A stretch of DNA of 64,000 bases. It comes from Fimbriiglobus sp. (GTDB lineage Bacteria; Planctomycetota; Planctomycetia; Gemmatales; Gemmataceae). Position 1 is the stretch's first letter, and each line of letters starts with the position of its first letter. The stretch lies in the NCBI GenBank assembly GCA_025351325.1, contig JANXWE010000153.1:1-64000 (forward strand), given 5' to 3'. The position numbers and the translations under genes are program-made. Positions 26,084 to 35,268 of this stretch are shown piece by piece. The notes under the pieces were generated by a model that saw nothing but the letters and a program-made list of their open reading frames with translations, had not been told where the DNA came from and did not search any database.

Positions 26084-26860
26084 ATGGTGACGCGTGCCGA
26101 GCCAGATATCCAGCAGGTGTGGAGAGACTACCGGGCCGACCCGCGGGTCGACCTGCGAAATCGCCTGCTCGAAAATTACCTGCATTTGGTGAAGTACAAC
26201 GCCGAACGCATTTGGGCCCGGTTGCCCGACGGCGTCGACCTCGACGACCTCATCAGCTCGGGGACGTTCGGCCTGCTCGATGCCGTCGATGCCTTCGACC
26301 TCGAGCGTGGGGTGAAGTTCGAAACGTATTGCGTCCCGCGAATTCGCGGGGCCATGCTCGACGAACTCCGCACCATGGACTGGGTGCCCCGGCTCGTCCG
26401 CTCGAAACAGAGCAAAGTGCAAGCGGCGCTCAAAGGTCTGGAAGCGGCCCTCGGTCGACCGCCGACCCGCGAGGAACTCGCCGGGAAACTCGACGTGCCG
26501 ATGGAGCAAATTGAAGCGCTCGTGTCGGAAGCGTCTGCAGTGGGCCTCGTGAGTTTGAATAAGAAATGGTACGAGACCGATAGCTACAAAGACGTCCGCG
26601 AGATCGATGTTCTCGAAGATAAGAAGTCGGAAGATCCGACGAACCGCCTGCAAAACCGGGACTTGATGCGCCTGGTGACCCGGGGTCTCAACCGCAACGA
26701 ACGACTCATCGTCATTCTCTACTACTACGAAGAGATGACGATGAAAGAGATCGGCGTGACGCTCAACCTCAGCGAATCGCGGGTCAGCCAGATGCACAGC
26801 AGCATCGTCTCGCGGTTGCAGGCCCAGTTGGCCAAACGCCGGCCGGAATTCTCGAACTGA
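26084..26860 (+). CDS. WhiG/FliA-type RNA polymerase sigma factor
   Basis: The product is 258 residues from the ATG at 26084, which has GGGAGGA upstream; the frame is open for 59 codons further up without homology. Region 2 (about 25-95) includes DLDDLISSGTFGLLDAVDAF and the FETYCVPRIRGAMLDELR segment; region 3 spans about 105-170 (LGRPPTREELAGKLDVP); region 4 is about 200-250 (LILYYYEEMTMKEIG-like, then LSESRVSQMHSSIV). Presence of region 3 sets it apart from the ECF sigmas nearby. Family members control motility or developmental genes; no flagellar gene is next to it. It is convergent with DUF1501, 5 bases apart. Confidence 0.92.
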   Translation: MVTRAEPDIQQVWRDYRADPRVDLRNRLLENYLHLVKYNAERIWARLPDGVDLDDLISSGTFGLLDAVDAFDLERGVKFETYCVPRIRGAMLDELRTMDWVPRLVRSKQSKVQAALKGLEAALGRPPTREELAGKLDVPMEQIEALVSEASAVGLVSLNKKWYETDSYKDVREIDVLEDKKSEDPTNRLQNRDLMRLVTRGLNRNERLIVILYYYEEMTMKEIGVTLNLSESRVSQMHSSIVSRLQAQLAKRRPEFSN

Positions 26861-26865
26861 GCGGT

Positions 26866-28029
26866 TCACACTTTGAAGAGTCGGGGCCGCGAGAGCTTGA
26901 GAAGCTCCGGCTCCGGCGCGAATCCCATCCACTCTTCCAAGAGTGAAGCGTACACACTGCGGAAGTCCGTGGTCATCTTCGGCTCTCCTTTGTCGAGATC
27001 GGTCAAACTCGGCATCGTGCCAACGACCCCACCTGCGACGGTTGGCCCAGCCACGAACATCGCCCCGGCGGTGCCGTGATCGGTGCCGGCCGAGCCGTTC
27101 TCGGCGACGGTGCGACCGAACTCGCTGAACGCCATCAGGGTCACGCGTTCGAGCAACTTCGACTGTTTCAAGTCCGCGAAGAACGCCGCTACCGCACCGG
27201 CGAACTCGCCGAGACGACTGGCGTGGGCGAACGACTGCTGCGAATGCGTGTCGTATCCACTCTGTTGGGTGTAAAAGACCCTGGCTCCGATGTCCGCTTT
27301 CAGTAACCGGGACACCGTTTTGAGGCGGTCGGCGAGGGCCGTTTGCGGGTAGATCGAACCACTGGAATCGCCGGTCAACTTCGCCAACTTTTCCGCGGCC
27401 GTGTGTGCATCCACCTCTTGCCTGCGGACAAACGAGAGCAAACCATCGGTCGATTCGGGGCCGACGCCGAGGCGTGCCGAGTGTGGGTCGGACAGCAACA
27501 CATCTTCCAAGCGGTTGAATGCCACGGCACTGCTGCGTCGCCCCCGTAACGCCGTCGGAACTTCCGTGCCGACCGAGAAAAGATTCCCCTGCGTCGGATC
27601 CAGGGCGCGGCCGAGCCAGCCGTATCCCCTGCGATCCTCGGCATCGAATTTCGCGGTGTGCCAGACGGCCATGCCCTCGAAGTGCGACCGCTGCGGGTTC
27701 GGGTAGCCGACACCGGGAATGGCCGCGAGTTGGCCCGCCTGGAACAGCACGTCGAGCGGTCGGAGTGCGGAATGCAACCCGAGTGAATCGGTGAGTTTGA
27801 CCAATCGCTTCGGGTCGAGTTTCAATTTGGGACGCAGTTTGGCGTACTGTTCGTCGGCGTGCGGAACAATGGTGTTCAACGCATCGTTACCGCCATCGAG
27901 TTCCACGATGACCAAGACACGTCCATCTTTATTGGGGGCAGCGGCCGATGCAGACTGGGCCACGAATAGCGGCACCGACGACAGTGCCAGTAGCGACGAC
28001 GATTGCACGAAGGAACGACGGGTGAACAT
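26866..28029 (-). CDS. DUF1501 protein with Tat-like signal
   Basis: The product is 387 residues. The N-terminus FTRRSFVQSSSLLALSSVPL is a twin-arginine-type signal peptide. The DUF1501 core follows, with VIVELDGGNDALNTIVPHAD and the later MAFSEFGRTVAENGSAGTDHGTA, which resembles alkaline-phosphatase-superfamily metal-site sequence. Members are exported planctomycete and proteobacterial proteins, nearly always paired with a DUF1800 gene; function is not established. GGAG lies upstream of the ATG. It is 19 bases after the DUF1800 gene and the last gene of the minus-strand operon. Confidence 0.93.
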   Translation of the reverse strand: MFTRRSFVQSSSLLALSSVPLFVAQSASAAAPNKDGRVLVIVELDGGNDALNTIVPHADEQYAKLRPKLKLDPKRLVKLTDSLGLHSALRPLDVLFQAGQLAAIPGVGYPNPQRSHFEGMAVWHTAKFDAEDRRGYGWLGRALDPTQGNLFSVGTEVPTALRGRRSSAVAFNRLEDVLLSDPHSARLGVGPESTDGLLSFVRRQEVDAHTAAEKLAKLTGDSSGSIYPQTALADRLKTVSRLLKADIGARVFYTQQSGYDTHSQQSFAHASRLGEFAGAVAAFFADLKQSKLLERVTLMAFSEFGRTVAENGSAGTDHGTAGAMFVAGPTVAGGVVGTMPSLTDLDKGEPKMTTDFRSVYASLLEEWMGFAPEPELLKLSRPRLFKV

Positions 28030-28048
28030 AGTGAAGCTCCGAAGTGGA

Positions 28049-29386
28049 TCAGCCCAATTGGGCGTTGGGGGACGACAGCAGTGCCGTGACCATGGGACGG
28101 GGCGCCGCGCCTCCGAGGCGGGTCATCGTTTCGGCCGAGGGATCGCTGCCGAACAGCAAGCGGTGGTGGTACGTCAGTAGGTCGTTCGGCTTCGTACCGA
28201 ACCCATGTTTCTTGCTCAACGCGGCCGGATCGTACGGTTCGCTCCGGCCGCTGTTCGGGCCGGCGACGAGTGCTGCGGCGTAGTTCGACCGGGCGATCAA
28301 GCTGCGACTGTGGATCCAATTCTTGCCCGTCGGCCAGCCACCGACGTTCGGCGGGTCGAACAGATCTTGGCCGATGCGGGCCGACCAGTCGGCCATCGCG
28401 AGCGTACTCGGGGCCGGGTCGAACAGTTCCAATAACCGGGCGGTGCCGACGACGAACTCGACGGGGCCGAGAACCCGGTTGCGAATGTTCGCGGCGTCGA
28501 AGAACAACTTCGATTTCAGAATCGTTTCCACGGCCCAGCCGATGTTCAAATCCCGTTCGCGCAGGCCGGCGGCGAGTTGCTGGGCCGCGTCCGCCGACAG
28601 TCCATTGACACCGAAGAATTGCTGGGCGAGTTTCCCGACGATCCGTTCCGCGATGGCGGGTTGCTTCAGCAATAATTCCAGCAGGTTCGTGCCGTTAAAT
28701 TTCGAGGTCTGCCCGAGGATCGTCTTCTCGCCGTCGTCGTGCCGTTCGGCGACTTCGACGAATTGGCTCTCCTCGACCGACCATCCGGTGAGCGCCCGCG
28801 CGGCCCCTTTTACATCCGCTTCGGAGTAATGGCCGACACCGAGGGTGAACAGTTCCAGGAGTTCGCGGCCGAGGTTCTCGTTTGCGCGGCCTTTGCGGTT
28901 GGTCTGCGCGTCGAGGTAAATCAGGAGTGCCGGTTCCCGGACGGCCGCGTTCAACAGGTCGGCGAATTTTCCGGTGGCGTGTTTGCGGAGGGTGTCATTC
29001 TGCCGCCGCATGAGCGTCACATCGTCCACCTTGGCATTGGCCGTGGCGAAGTGGTCGTGCCACAGCAGCGTGAGTTTTTCCAATAGCGGGTGCGGGCCGA
29101 ACAGGAAGCGGTAGAACCAGCCCGCCTTCAACCGGCCGATCTCGCCCTGCGTTTGTGCCGCGTCGAACAGCAGCGCGGCGGTGGCGTAGAACTCGTGTCC
29201 CGTTTGCAAGTTGGCCGTGCCCTTCACGAGGCGTGCGACCGCCTTCTCCGGCCCGTCTTTCAGGTCGCGTTGCAGCTCGTCCCACGTCCCCGCGAACGCG
29301 GCCCGTCGGTGCAAGTGCACCACCCGTCGCAAATCCCACGGCTGTTTCTCATCGGGCGTGTAAGGTGCCCACAGATCGGTCGGCAT
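28049..29386 (-). CDS. DUF1800 protein
   Basis: The product is 445 residues. DUF1800 family features include the N-terminal VVHLHRRAAFAGTWDEL, FYRFLFGPHPLLEKLTLLWH followed by DHFATANAKV, ENLGRELLELFTLGVGHYSE and the FDPPNVGGWPTGKNWI stretch. The family is of unknown function, mostly helical, and paired with DUF1501 secreted proteins. Its ribosome site (GGAG) lies inside the last codons of the upstream sigma-fusion gene, whose stop is 2 bases from this ATG, so translation of the two is probably coupled. Confidence 0.93.
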   Translation of the reverse strand: MPTDLWAPYTPDEKQPWDLRRVVHLHRRAAFAGTWDELQRDLKDGPEKAVARLVKGTANLQTGHEFYATAALLFDAAQTQGEIGRLKAGWFYRFLFGPHPLLEKLTLLWHDHFATANAKVDDVTLMRRQNDTLRKHATGKFADLLNAAVREPALLIYLDAQTNRKGRANENLGRELLELFTLGVGHYSEADVKGAARALTGWSVEESQFVEVAERHDDGEKTILGQTSKFNGTNLLELLLKQPAIAERIVGKLAQQFFGVNGLSADAAQQLAAGLRERDLNIGWAVETILKSKLFFDAANIRNRVLGPVEFVVGTARLLELFDPAPSTLAMADWSARIGQDLFDPPNVGGWPTGKNWIHSRSLIARSNYAAALVAGPNSGRSEPYDPAALSKKHGFGTKPNDLLTYHHRLLFGSDPSAETMTRLGGAAPRPMVTALLSSPNAQLG

Positions 29387-29388
29387 GG

Positions 29389-32223
29389 TTAGTTCTCCTC
29401 TTTTACTTTCTGTTCGCCAATATCGGTGCTTTCGCCGGCATTCACTTTGTGACCAGGGTTTTCATTCCGATACCCGGTATCGAGATACTTGTTCTTCAAG
29501 GTGAAGCCGGGCAGGTATTCTGCGGGCCCGCTCGGCACATCCAGTGCAAACTTGCCGTCGGCATCCGTGGTTGCCGTGCGCCCCCGGATCGCCGTGCTGA
29601 ACGCCATGTGTTGCAGATTGCTCTTGGGTGAAGCTGACACACGGGCGCCGGCGATGGGCTTGCCGTCCGCGTCCAGTAACCGACCCGTCAGTTTGCCCCA
29701 CGGCTGAAGCTTCAGCTTCAGGTTCTTCTCGTCGCCTTTCAGCGTGACCGTGGCGGACAATTTTTTGGCGGCATCGACGAACAACAGCGTCCGTGGCTGG
29801 TTCGGGTCGAGCGCGAGGGCCGTGAACGCACCGTCATCCTTCAGCTTCTGGGGGTAAGGGAAGCAGGCTGTCAGTTCGTAAGCCATGACACCGTTCGCGG
29901 GCTGACCGTCCGGGTTCAACACGGTGCCGCTCACAGCTTGACCCCGGTCGAACGCAATCGTCACTTCGGCGGTGTCGTCGGTCAAATTCGGTTCGATGAT
30001 CGTGTACCCGGACAGACTATGCAGAGTGATGATGTGGCCATCAGCCGCGGAAAACGTCTCCCCAAGGTTTTCCAAGCGGCTCATGTCAGCGCGGGGAAGA
30101 TCTTCTTTGGCAATCCGCACCTGGGTGTACGGGATGTTCACGATGGCTCCGCGCGTTTCCCCTTGGGCCGTCACGATGCCGGCGCCCGGGAGGACGACGA
30201 ATTCGAACCGCCCGTCCGCGTCGCTACTGTAGCCCATCCCGTTTTCGCTGCGCTTGCCTTTCATCAGCTCGGCGTAATATTTGTTGTCGGCCAACGCGGT
30301 GTAATGGATGCCCGCCCCGACGACCGGTTTCCCCGTTCCCGTTTCAACGACCCGGCCTTTCAACATGACCCCGCGAGTCAGTTTCAAGTCGGCCGTGATT
30401 TCGGTAAGTCCCGGACGATCTGCGATGGTCGTCGTGTAGTGCAAATAAGGCATTTTCTCGGACGGAAACACCGACACTCGTGAACGATCCGTCTTGGCGA
30501 TGCGGTCGAGGACGAACTTCCCGGCCGCGTCGGTGGTCGTACTCGAGCCGTTCTCGTACCAGTGCGGGCCGTCCGGCGACCCATTCACTTGCACCCCCGC
30601 AATCGGCTTGCCCGTTTTCGCGTCCGTCACGATTCCCGTGATCGATTGCGACGGTTTGGCCGTGTGCGTGAATGTCGGGCCATACAGTGCCGGCCCAGGT
30701 TGAAACCCGCCGCCGGGCATGGTCACCTCACTCGGGTTGCTGACTTTCTTCCGGTCGAATCCGGGGTCGAGGACAACCCGGCAGGCGGCCGATTCGATAC
30801 CGCTCGCTTCGAAGATCAGGCCGAGCAACCGCCCCCGGCCGACTCCCTGGATCTCGAACTTGCCGTCGGCATCCGCGGTCACAATCTCCGGCAAACCTGC
30901 CAGGGTTGGCAACCAGAGCTTTTTCTTAACCGCTTGGAGGGCGTTGTATGGCGAACGCGGCCACTCTTCCCAGACTTTGTTCAACTCGCCATCGGCCACG
31001 CTCGTGATCCGCACCTTTACCTTCGCCAGGGGCTTCCCTTCCAGATCGACCACGCGACCCGATACCGGCAAATCTTCGACCAGCTTCAGCTCGACGGCTC
31101 CGGTGATCTGTTTCTCCGCCTCCACCCAATCGGGGCCAAATCCGGCCTTCACTGCCACCAGCATTCGAAATTCAGGGCGACCGGGGGGCAGCGGCTCGAG
31201 TGTGACGGTGAATTTGCCGTCCGCGTTCGTTTTGCCGAGTTCGCGAACCAAGGGCTTGTTGTAATCGCCTTTGTCCAGCGTGTTGATTGCGGCGCCCGCG
31301 ACCGGCTTGCCGGTCGGCCCGACCACCGTCCCGGTGATTGTCTGCCCCTCGACCTTTGGCTTCGTGTCGTGTTTTTCCGCCGCCGGCGTCAGCGGCCCTG
31401 CCCCGGTCGGTATCGATCGGAATCCGAACCCGAGCACGGCGACTCCGACGGCCCCGAGCAGCGCCAACTTCGTGCGGACGAGCAACCCGTTCATGACGAC
31501 TCCTTTTACAAGTGCGGCCACGGTCGCCGACGGGGAACCGCCGGCCGCGGCCAGGATGGATTCGAGCAGTCGCGGCGCGGACGCCCGCGTGGAGGCGGTG
31601 GCGAATGTCGCCAGCAGGCCGATGCCGAGGGCGCACCCGCGGGCGGCGAGCGCGCCGGCCAATTTCCGGCGGCCGCGTTCGAGCTGGCTCTTCAGGATGG
31701 CGACGGGAATCCCGAGGCGGGCGGCCGCTTCGTCCCGGGTCAACCCTTCCAAGTGGCACAGCACGAGCGGTTCGCGGTAGCGTGGCGGGAGCTTGTCGAG
31801 TTCCTCGTCGAGCGCCGCCACAAGTTCCCGGGCGGTCATGGCGTCCGCGGGCGACACCGTCGGCCGGACGGTCGCGCCGCTTTCCCGTTTCGTCCGCCGG
31901 GACGAGGCCAGCTTGGAGTTGCGCGCCACCTTGCGGGCGGTCGTATACAGCCAATTGGCCAGCGACTCCTGCCAGCGCGTCGAGTGCGCTTTCCTCGACA
32001 GGAGCAGGAAGACGGCTTGGCAGGCATCCTCGGCCTCGGTCGCCGAGCCGGTCGCGCGCTCGCACACGCCCATCACCATGCCCGAGTGCCGGCGGACGAT
32101 CCCAGCGAACGCGGCTTGGTCGCCGGCGTCCGCGTAGCGCTTCAACAGTTCGCGGTCCGTCGGCGGGGAGTCGCCCTCCGCCGTCCGCACCGCCAGAATC
32201 AATGCCGCCGCACGCCGGTTCAT
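29389..32223 (-). CDS. Membrane-anchored ECF sigma factor fused to six beta-sandwich repeats (copy 1)
   Basis: The product is 944 residues from the ATG at 32223, which has GGAG 9 bases upstream. Sigma region 2 is at about 24-110 (EDACQAVFLLLSRKAHSTRW) and region 4 at about 130-190 (LPPRYREPLVLCHLEGLTRD, then the LKSQLERGRRKL helix). A linker leads to a membrane helix at about 251-268 (TKLALLGAVGVAVLGFGF). The remainder, expected outside the cytoplasm, holds six carboxypeptidase-regulatory-like repeats, marked by phrases such as ITGTVVGPTGKPVAG, VSGRVVDLEGKPLAK and LTGRLLDADGKPIAG. Such a protein could act as its own membrane-tethered sensor and sigma factor, needing cleavage to release the sigma part; that mechanism is inference. 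Confidence 0.9.
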   Translation of the reverse strand: MNRRAAALILAVRTAEGDSPPTDRELLKRYADAGDQAAFAGIVRRHSGMVMGVCERATGSATEAEDACQAVFLLLSRKAHSTRWQESLANWLYTTARKVARNSKLASSRRTKRESGATVRPTVSPADAMTARELVAALDEELDKLPPRYREPLVLCHLEGLTRDEAAARLGIPVAILKSQLERGRRKLAGALAARGCALGIGLLATFATASTRASAPRLLESILAAAGGSPSATVAALVKGVVMNGLLVRTKLALLGAVGVAVLGFGFRSIPTGAGPLTPAAEKHDTKPKVEGQTITGTVVGPTGKPVAGAAINTLDKGDYNKPLVRELGKTNADGKFTVTLEPLPPGRPEFRMLVAVKAGFGPDWVEAEKQITGAVELKLVEDLPVSGRVVDLEGKPLAKVKVRITSVADGELNKVWEEWPRSPYNALQAVKKKLWLPTLAGLPEIVTADADGKFEIQGVGRGRLLGLIFEASGIESAACRVVLDPGFDRKKVSNPSEVTMPGGGFQPGPALYGPTFTHTAKPSQSITGIVTDAKTGKPIAGVQVNGSPDGPHWYENGSSTTTDAAGKFVLDRIAKTDRSRVSVFPSEKMPYLHYTTTIADRPGLTEITADLKLTRGVMLKGRVVETGTGKPVVGAGIHYTALADNKYYAELMKGKRSENGMGYSSDADGRFEFVVLPGAGIVTAQGETRGAIVNIPYTQVRIAKEDLPRADMSRLENLGETFSAADGHIITLHSLSGYTIIEPNLTDDTAEVTIAFDRGQAVSGTVLNPDGQPANGVMAYELTACFPYPQKLKDDGAFTALALDPNQPRTLLFVDAAKKLSATVTLKGDEKNLKLKLQPWGKLTGRLLDADGKPIAGARVSASPKSNLQHMAFSTAIRGRTATTDADGKFALDVPSGPAEYLPGFTLKNKYLDTGYRNENPGHKVNAGESTDIGEQKVKEEN

Positions 32224-32289
32224 GTCACACGTCTCCGGAGCCACCTCACACCAGTCATGTGCGCCGGCGGATATTCGGCCGCAAGGAAA

Positions 32290-35193
32290 TCACTCGTCGT
32301 CCGATTTCTTCGGATCGCGGAACTTGAACTCGCCCAGATCCTTCGCCTCGCCGGGCTTGAGCGTCGTCCGTTTCGGTTCGGCCGAACTGGAGCGTAACCC
32401 TGGCAAACTGACAAACAGGTCGAACTCCATGGCCGGAAACATCCGCTCGATCGTGAACTTGCCGTCCGCGTCGGTGAGAACCTCGGCCGCTCCTCGGAAT
32501 AGTTTCTGCTTGATCAGGTCGTTCGCCTGGTACTCCGCCATCTGAAACGTGACTTTGGCGCCCGGCACCGGCTTGCCGGTATGATCGACAACCCGACCCG
32601 TCACAGAGCCGCACGGTTGCAACTGCACCGCAATCGGGCCTTTCTCGTCGCCTTGGACTTTCACTTCCGCGCACAACTTCCGCTCCTTCTGGAGCAAGTA
32701 CAGTTGTACCGGCCGACCCTTCGGGTCGATTCCGCCGACCGCAATCTCCGACTTGGCAAACGTCGGTACTCGGAGGCCATAAACCCCCGGCCCGACGAGC
32801 GTGACGCCGCCCACCGGTTTGCCGTCTGGATCGGTGACGTTCAATTTCGCCGTCGCGCCCGGATCGAATCCAATCTTCACATCGATTGACTTCGCCTTCG
32901 CATCGGGGTTGATGATGGCATAGCCGTTTTCCCAGCGGATCGGGGTGATCAACAGGATGGTGTCAAAGTACTCCTCGTCGTCGCTGTCCCGTGGGCCCGT
33001 TTCGGTGACGTTTGGATCCTTCTCTTGCTTTCGCAGGAACTTCCGGTCTTCCTCCCGCACCCGTGTCGGGGTGAATACGGCGGTTATGTCGGAATGATCG
33101 GCCCGTGCGAGGATCACGCCCGGTCTGCGCGGGACGCGGAGTTGGAATCGACCATCCGGGCCGACAGCGGCACGGGTTCCGCTCGGCCGCGTGTTCCCTC
33201 GGGCGAAATACATTTCCCCGCCGGCGAGCGATTTCTCTTCTTCGTTGAGGCCGCCATTGAGTGGCATCCAGAACGCTTCGCCTTTCACCGGTTTGCCGGT
33301 CGACTGGTTCACCAGTTTGCCTTCGACCACGACGGCTGGTTGCAGTTTGATATCTGCCACCGCAGGTTGGTATCCCTCGGTGTCGACCACCTCGACGGAG
33401 CGGTCGAGGTAAGGTGCCGCGTTTCCGCCCATGACGTGTAGGAAGCGCTTCTCGGACTTGATCAGACCGCCGAGCCGGAATTTGCCGTCAACGTCCGTTA
33501 CGGTTTCGACTTTGTCGTGCCAGGGGCTGCCGGTCGATTGCCGTTCCGGGTCGCTCGACGTGCCAACGACGGCGACCCCGGCGATCGGTTTTCCGGTGAG
33601 TGCGTCCGTCACGGTGCCAGTGATAACATGTTCTGGCCGGGCGGAGTGGGTGAACTCTGGGCCGTACACGGCGGGCTTGTATCTGCTGGGAAAGCCGGTG
33701 TTTTTCTTCTCGGCATCCGTCGGTGGCTTCATCCGCTTGGCGAACTCCGGATCGGCGATCACCGTTACCCGCGCCGCTTCGATCCCATCGGCCTGAAACC
33801 GGATTTGCACCACGTGATTCTTGCCCACATCGCCGATTTTGAAGCGGCCATCCTTGTCCGTAGTCGCCCCGGCCGGAGCACCGGTCGCCCTCCCGTCGAG
33901 CCACCGTGAGAACGCCGAACCTCCCCATTCCGGGTTCACCCGGTACGCGTTGTACACGGCGGTGAGGTCGTCATTCTCGGTGGCCGCCACACTGTCCACT
34001 CGCACCTTCGCTCCCGCGATCGGTTTGCCTTGTAGATCCGTCAGTCGCCCTTGGATGGGGCATGGCTCGGCCAGCTTCAGCGTCAGTTCCTGGCCATGGG
34101 AATCGGCTCCGCACCAGGCCACTCCCAGGCCATCCACAATGGCGGTGAAGGAACAGAATGGAGTCACCCCGGCCTCGAACCGCCCCTCAGCATCCGTCTT
34201 GCCGAGCACCGTTTCTGCGAAGGAGTCGGATCGGCTCCGACACACCCGACGAACTGTCGCGCCTGCCACCGGTTTACCGTCCGGATCAAGCACGTGGATC
34301 GTCACTGTTTCGGGCACTGTAATTTCTTTCGCCGCCGGCTTTGCCAATTTCTCCATGGCGGGTTTCTGCTGTTCTGCGGAACTCGGCACGGTGCCGATGC
34401 CGAGGCCAACGAGCAGGACCCCGGCCAATGCGAACAGGGCCAACTTCGGGGGACTGATGATACCAGTCATGGCGACTCCTTGTGCGAGGGTGGCCACGGC
34501 GGCGGAGGGTGCTCCACCGGCGGCGGCCAGGATCAATTCCAGTAGTTTGGTTGGCGAGGCGGCGACCGTGGAGGTCGACGCGGTGATCAGCAGGCCGAGT
34601 CCCATCACGATGCCGCGTTTGGTCAGGGCGGCAGCCAGTTTCTTGCGGCCCCGGTCGAGTTGGCTCTTCAAGGTGACCGTCGAAACGCCCAGCCGCCCGG
34701 CCGCTTCGTCGCGGGTCAGCCCCTGCAAATAGCAGAGCACCAGCGGCTCGCGGTAGAGGGCCGGGAGTTTGTCCAACTCCTCGTCGAGAACTGCGAAGGC
34801 CTCCCGGCCGGTCATCTGGTCGAGTGCGGACGCCGTGGCCGTCGGGGTCGTCTGCGCTTCACGTTTCCTCCGCCGACTGGCGGTGCGGTTGGCTTTCGCG
34901 GCGACCCGTCGCGCGGTGGTGAACAGCCAGTTAGAAATCGACGGTTGCCAAGTTCGGCGGCCCGACTGCCGGGCCAGGATCAGGAAGACCGCCTGACAGG
35001 CGTCCTCGGCGTCCTGGACGGTGGGTAGCACCCGTCGGCAGACGCCGAGAACTAACCCGCTGTGCCGATTCACCAGCGCGGCGAAGGCTTTCTCGTCGCC
35101 GGCGGTGAACCGGCTCAACAGTTCTTGATCCGTGGTGTCGGCGGTTGCCGACAGAACCACCCGGAGCATCGCCCCGCCCGCTCTCGTCGCCAT
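32290..35193 (-). CDS. Membrane-anchored ECF sigma factor fused to six beta-sandwich repeats (copy 2)
   Basis: The product is 967 residues, with GGGGGA upstream of the ATG. Region 2 (about 25-110) has DAEDACQAVFLILARQSG; region 4 (about 130-195) has LPALYREPLVLCYLQGLTRD and LKSQLDRGRKKL. The membrane helix is at about 250-267 (KLALFALAGVLLVGLGIG). Six repeats follow, among them VLDPDGKPVAGATV, IQGRLTDLQGKPIAGAKV, ITGTVTDALTGKPIAGV and VTGRVVDHTGKPVPGAKV. Domain order and the linker (PSAAVATLAQGVAMTG) match copies 1 and 3, so the three arose by tandem duplication, but the repeat regions have diverged strongly. It starts 75 bases after copy 3 and ends 66 bases before copy 1. Confidence 0.9.
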   Translation of the reverse strand: MATRAGGAMLRVVLSATADTTDQELLSRFTAGDEKAFAALVNRHSGLVLGVCRRVLPTVQDAEDACQAVFLILARQSGRRTWQPSISNWLFTTARRVAAKANRTASRRRKREAQTTPTATASALDQMTGREAFAVLDEELDKLPALYREPLVLCYLQGLTRDEAAGRLGVSTVTLKSQLDRGRKKLAAALTKRGIVMGLGLLITASTSTVAASPTKLLELILAAAGGAPSAAVATLAQGVAMTGIISPPKLALFALAGVLLVGLGIGTVPSSAEQQKPAMEKLAKPAAKEITVPETVTIHVLDPDGKPVAGATVRRVCRSRSDSFAETVLGKTDAEGRFEAGVTPFCSFTAIVDGLGVAWCGADSHGQELTLKLAEPCPIQGRLTDLQGKPIAGAKVRVDSVAATENDDLTAVYNAYRVNPEWGGSAFSRWLDGRATGAPAGATTDKDGRFKIGDVGKNHVVQIRFQADGIEAARVTVIADPEFAKRMKPPTDAEKKNTGFPSRYKPAVYGPEFTHSARPEHVITGTVTDALTGKPIAGVAVVGTSSDPERQSTGSPWHDKVETVTDVDGKFRLGGLIKSEKRFLHVMGGNAAPYLDRSVEVVDTEGYQPAVADIKLQPAVVVEGKLVNQSTGKPVKGEAFWMPLNGGLNEEEKSLAGGEMYFARGNTRPSGTRAAVGPDGRFQLRVPRRPGVILARADHSDITAVFTPTRVREEDRKFLRKQEKDPNVTETGPRDSDDEEYFDTILLITPIRWENGYAIINPDAKAKSIDVKIGFDPGATAKLNVTDPDGKPVGGVTLVGPGVYGLRVPTFAKSEIAVGGIDPKGRPVQLYLLQKERKLCAEVKVQGDEKGPIAVQLQPCGSVTGRVVDHTGKPVPGAKVTFQMAEYQANDLIKQKLFRGAAEVLTDADGKFTIERMFPAMEFDLFVSLPGLRSSSAEPKRTTLKPGEAKDLGEFKFRDPKKSDDE

Positions 35194-35268
35194 GCGTCAT
35201 CCCCCGCTGCCATCAACTCCTACCAAGAGTATCCCCGCCGGACGGGGAGCGGACGCAGCGGAACGCTA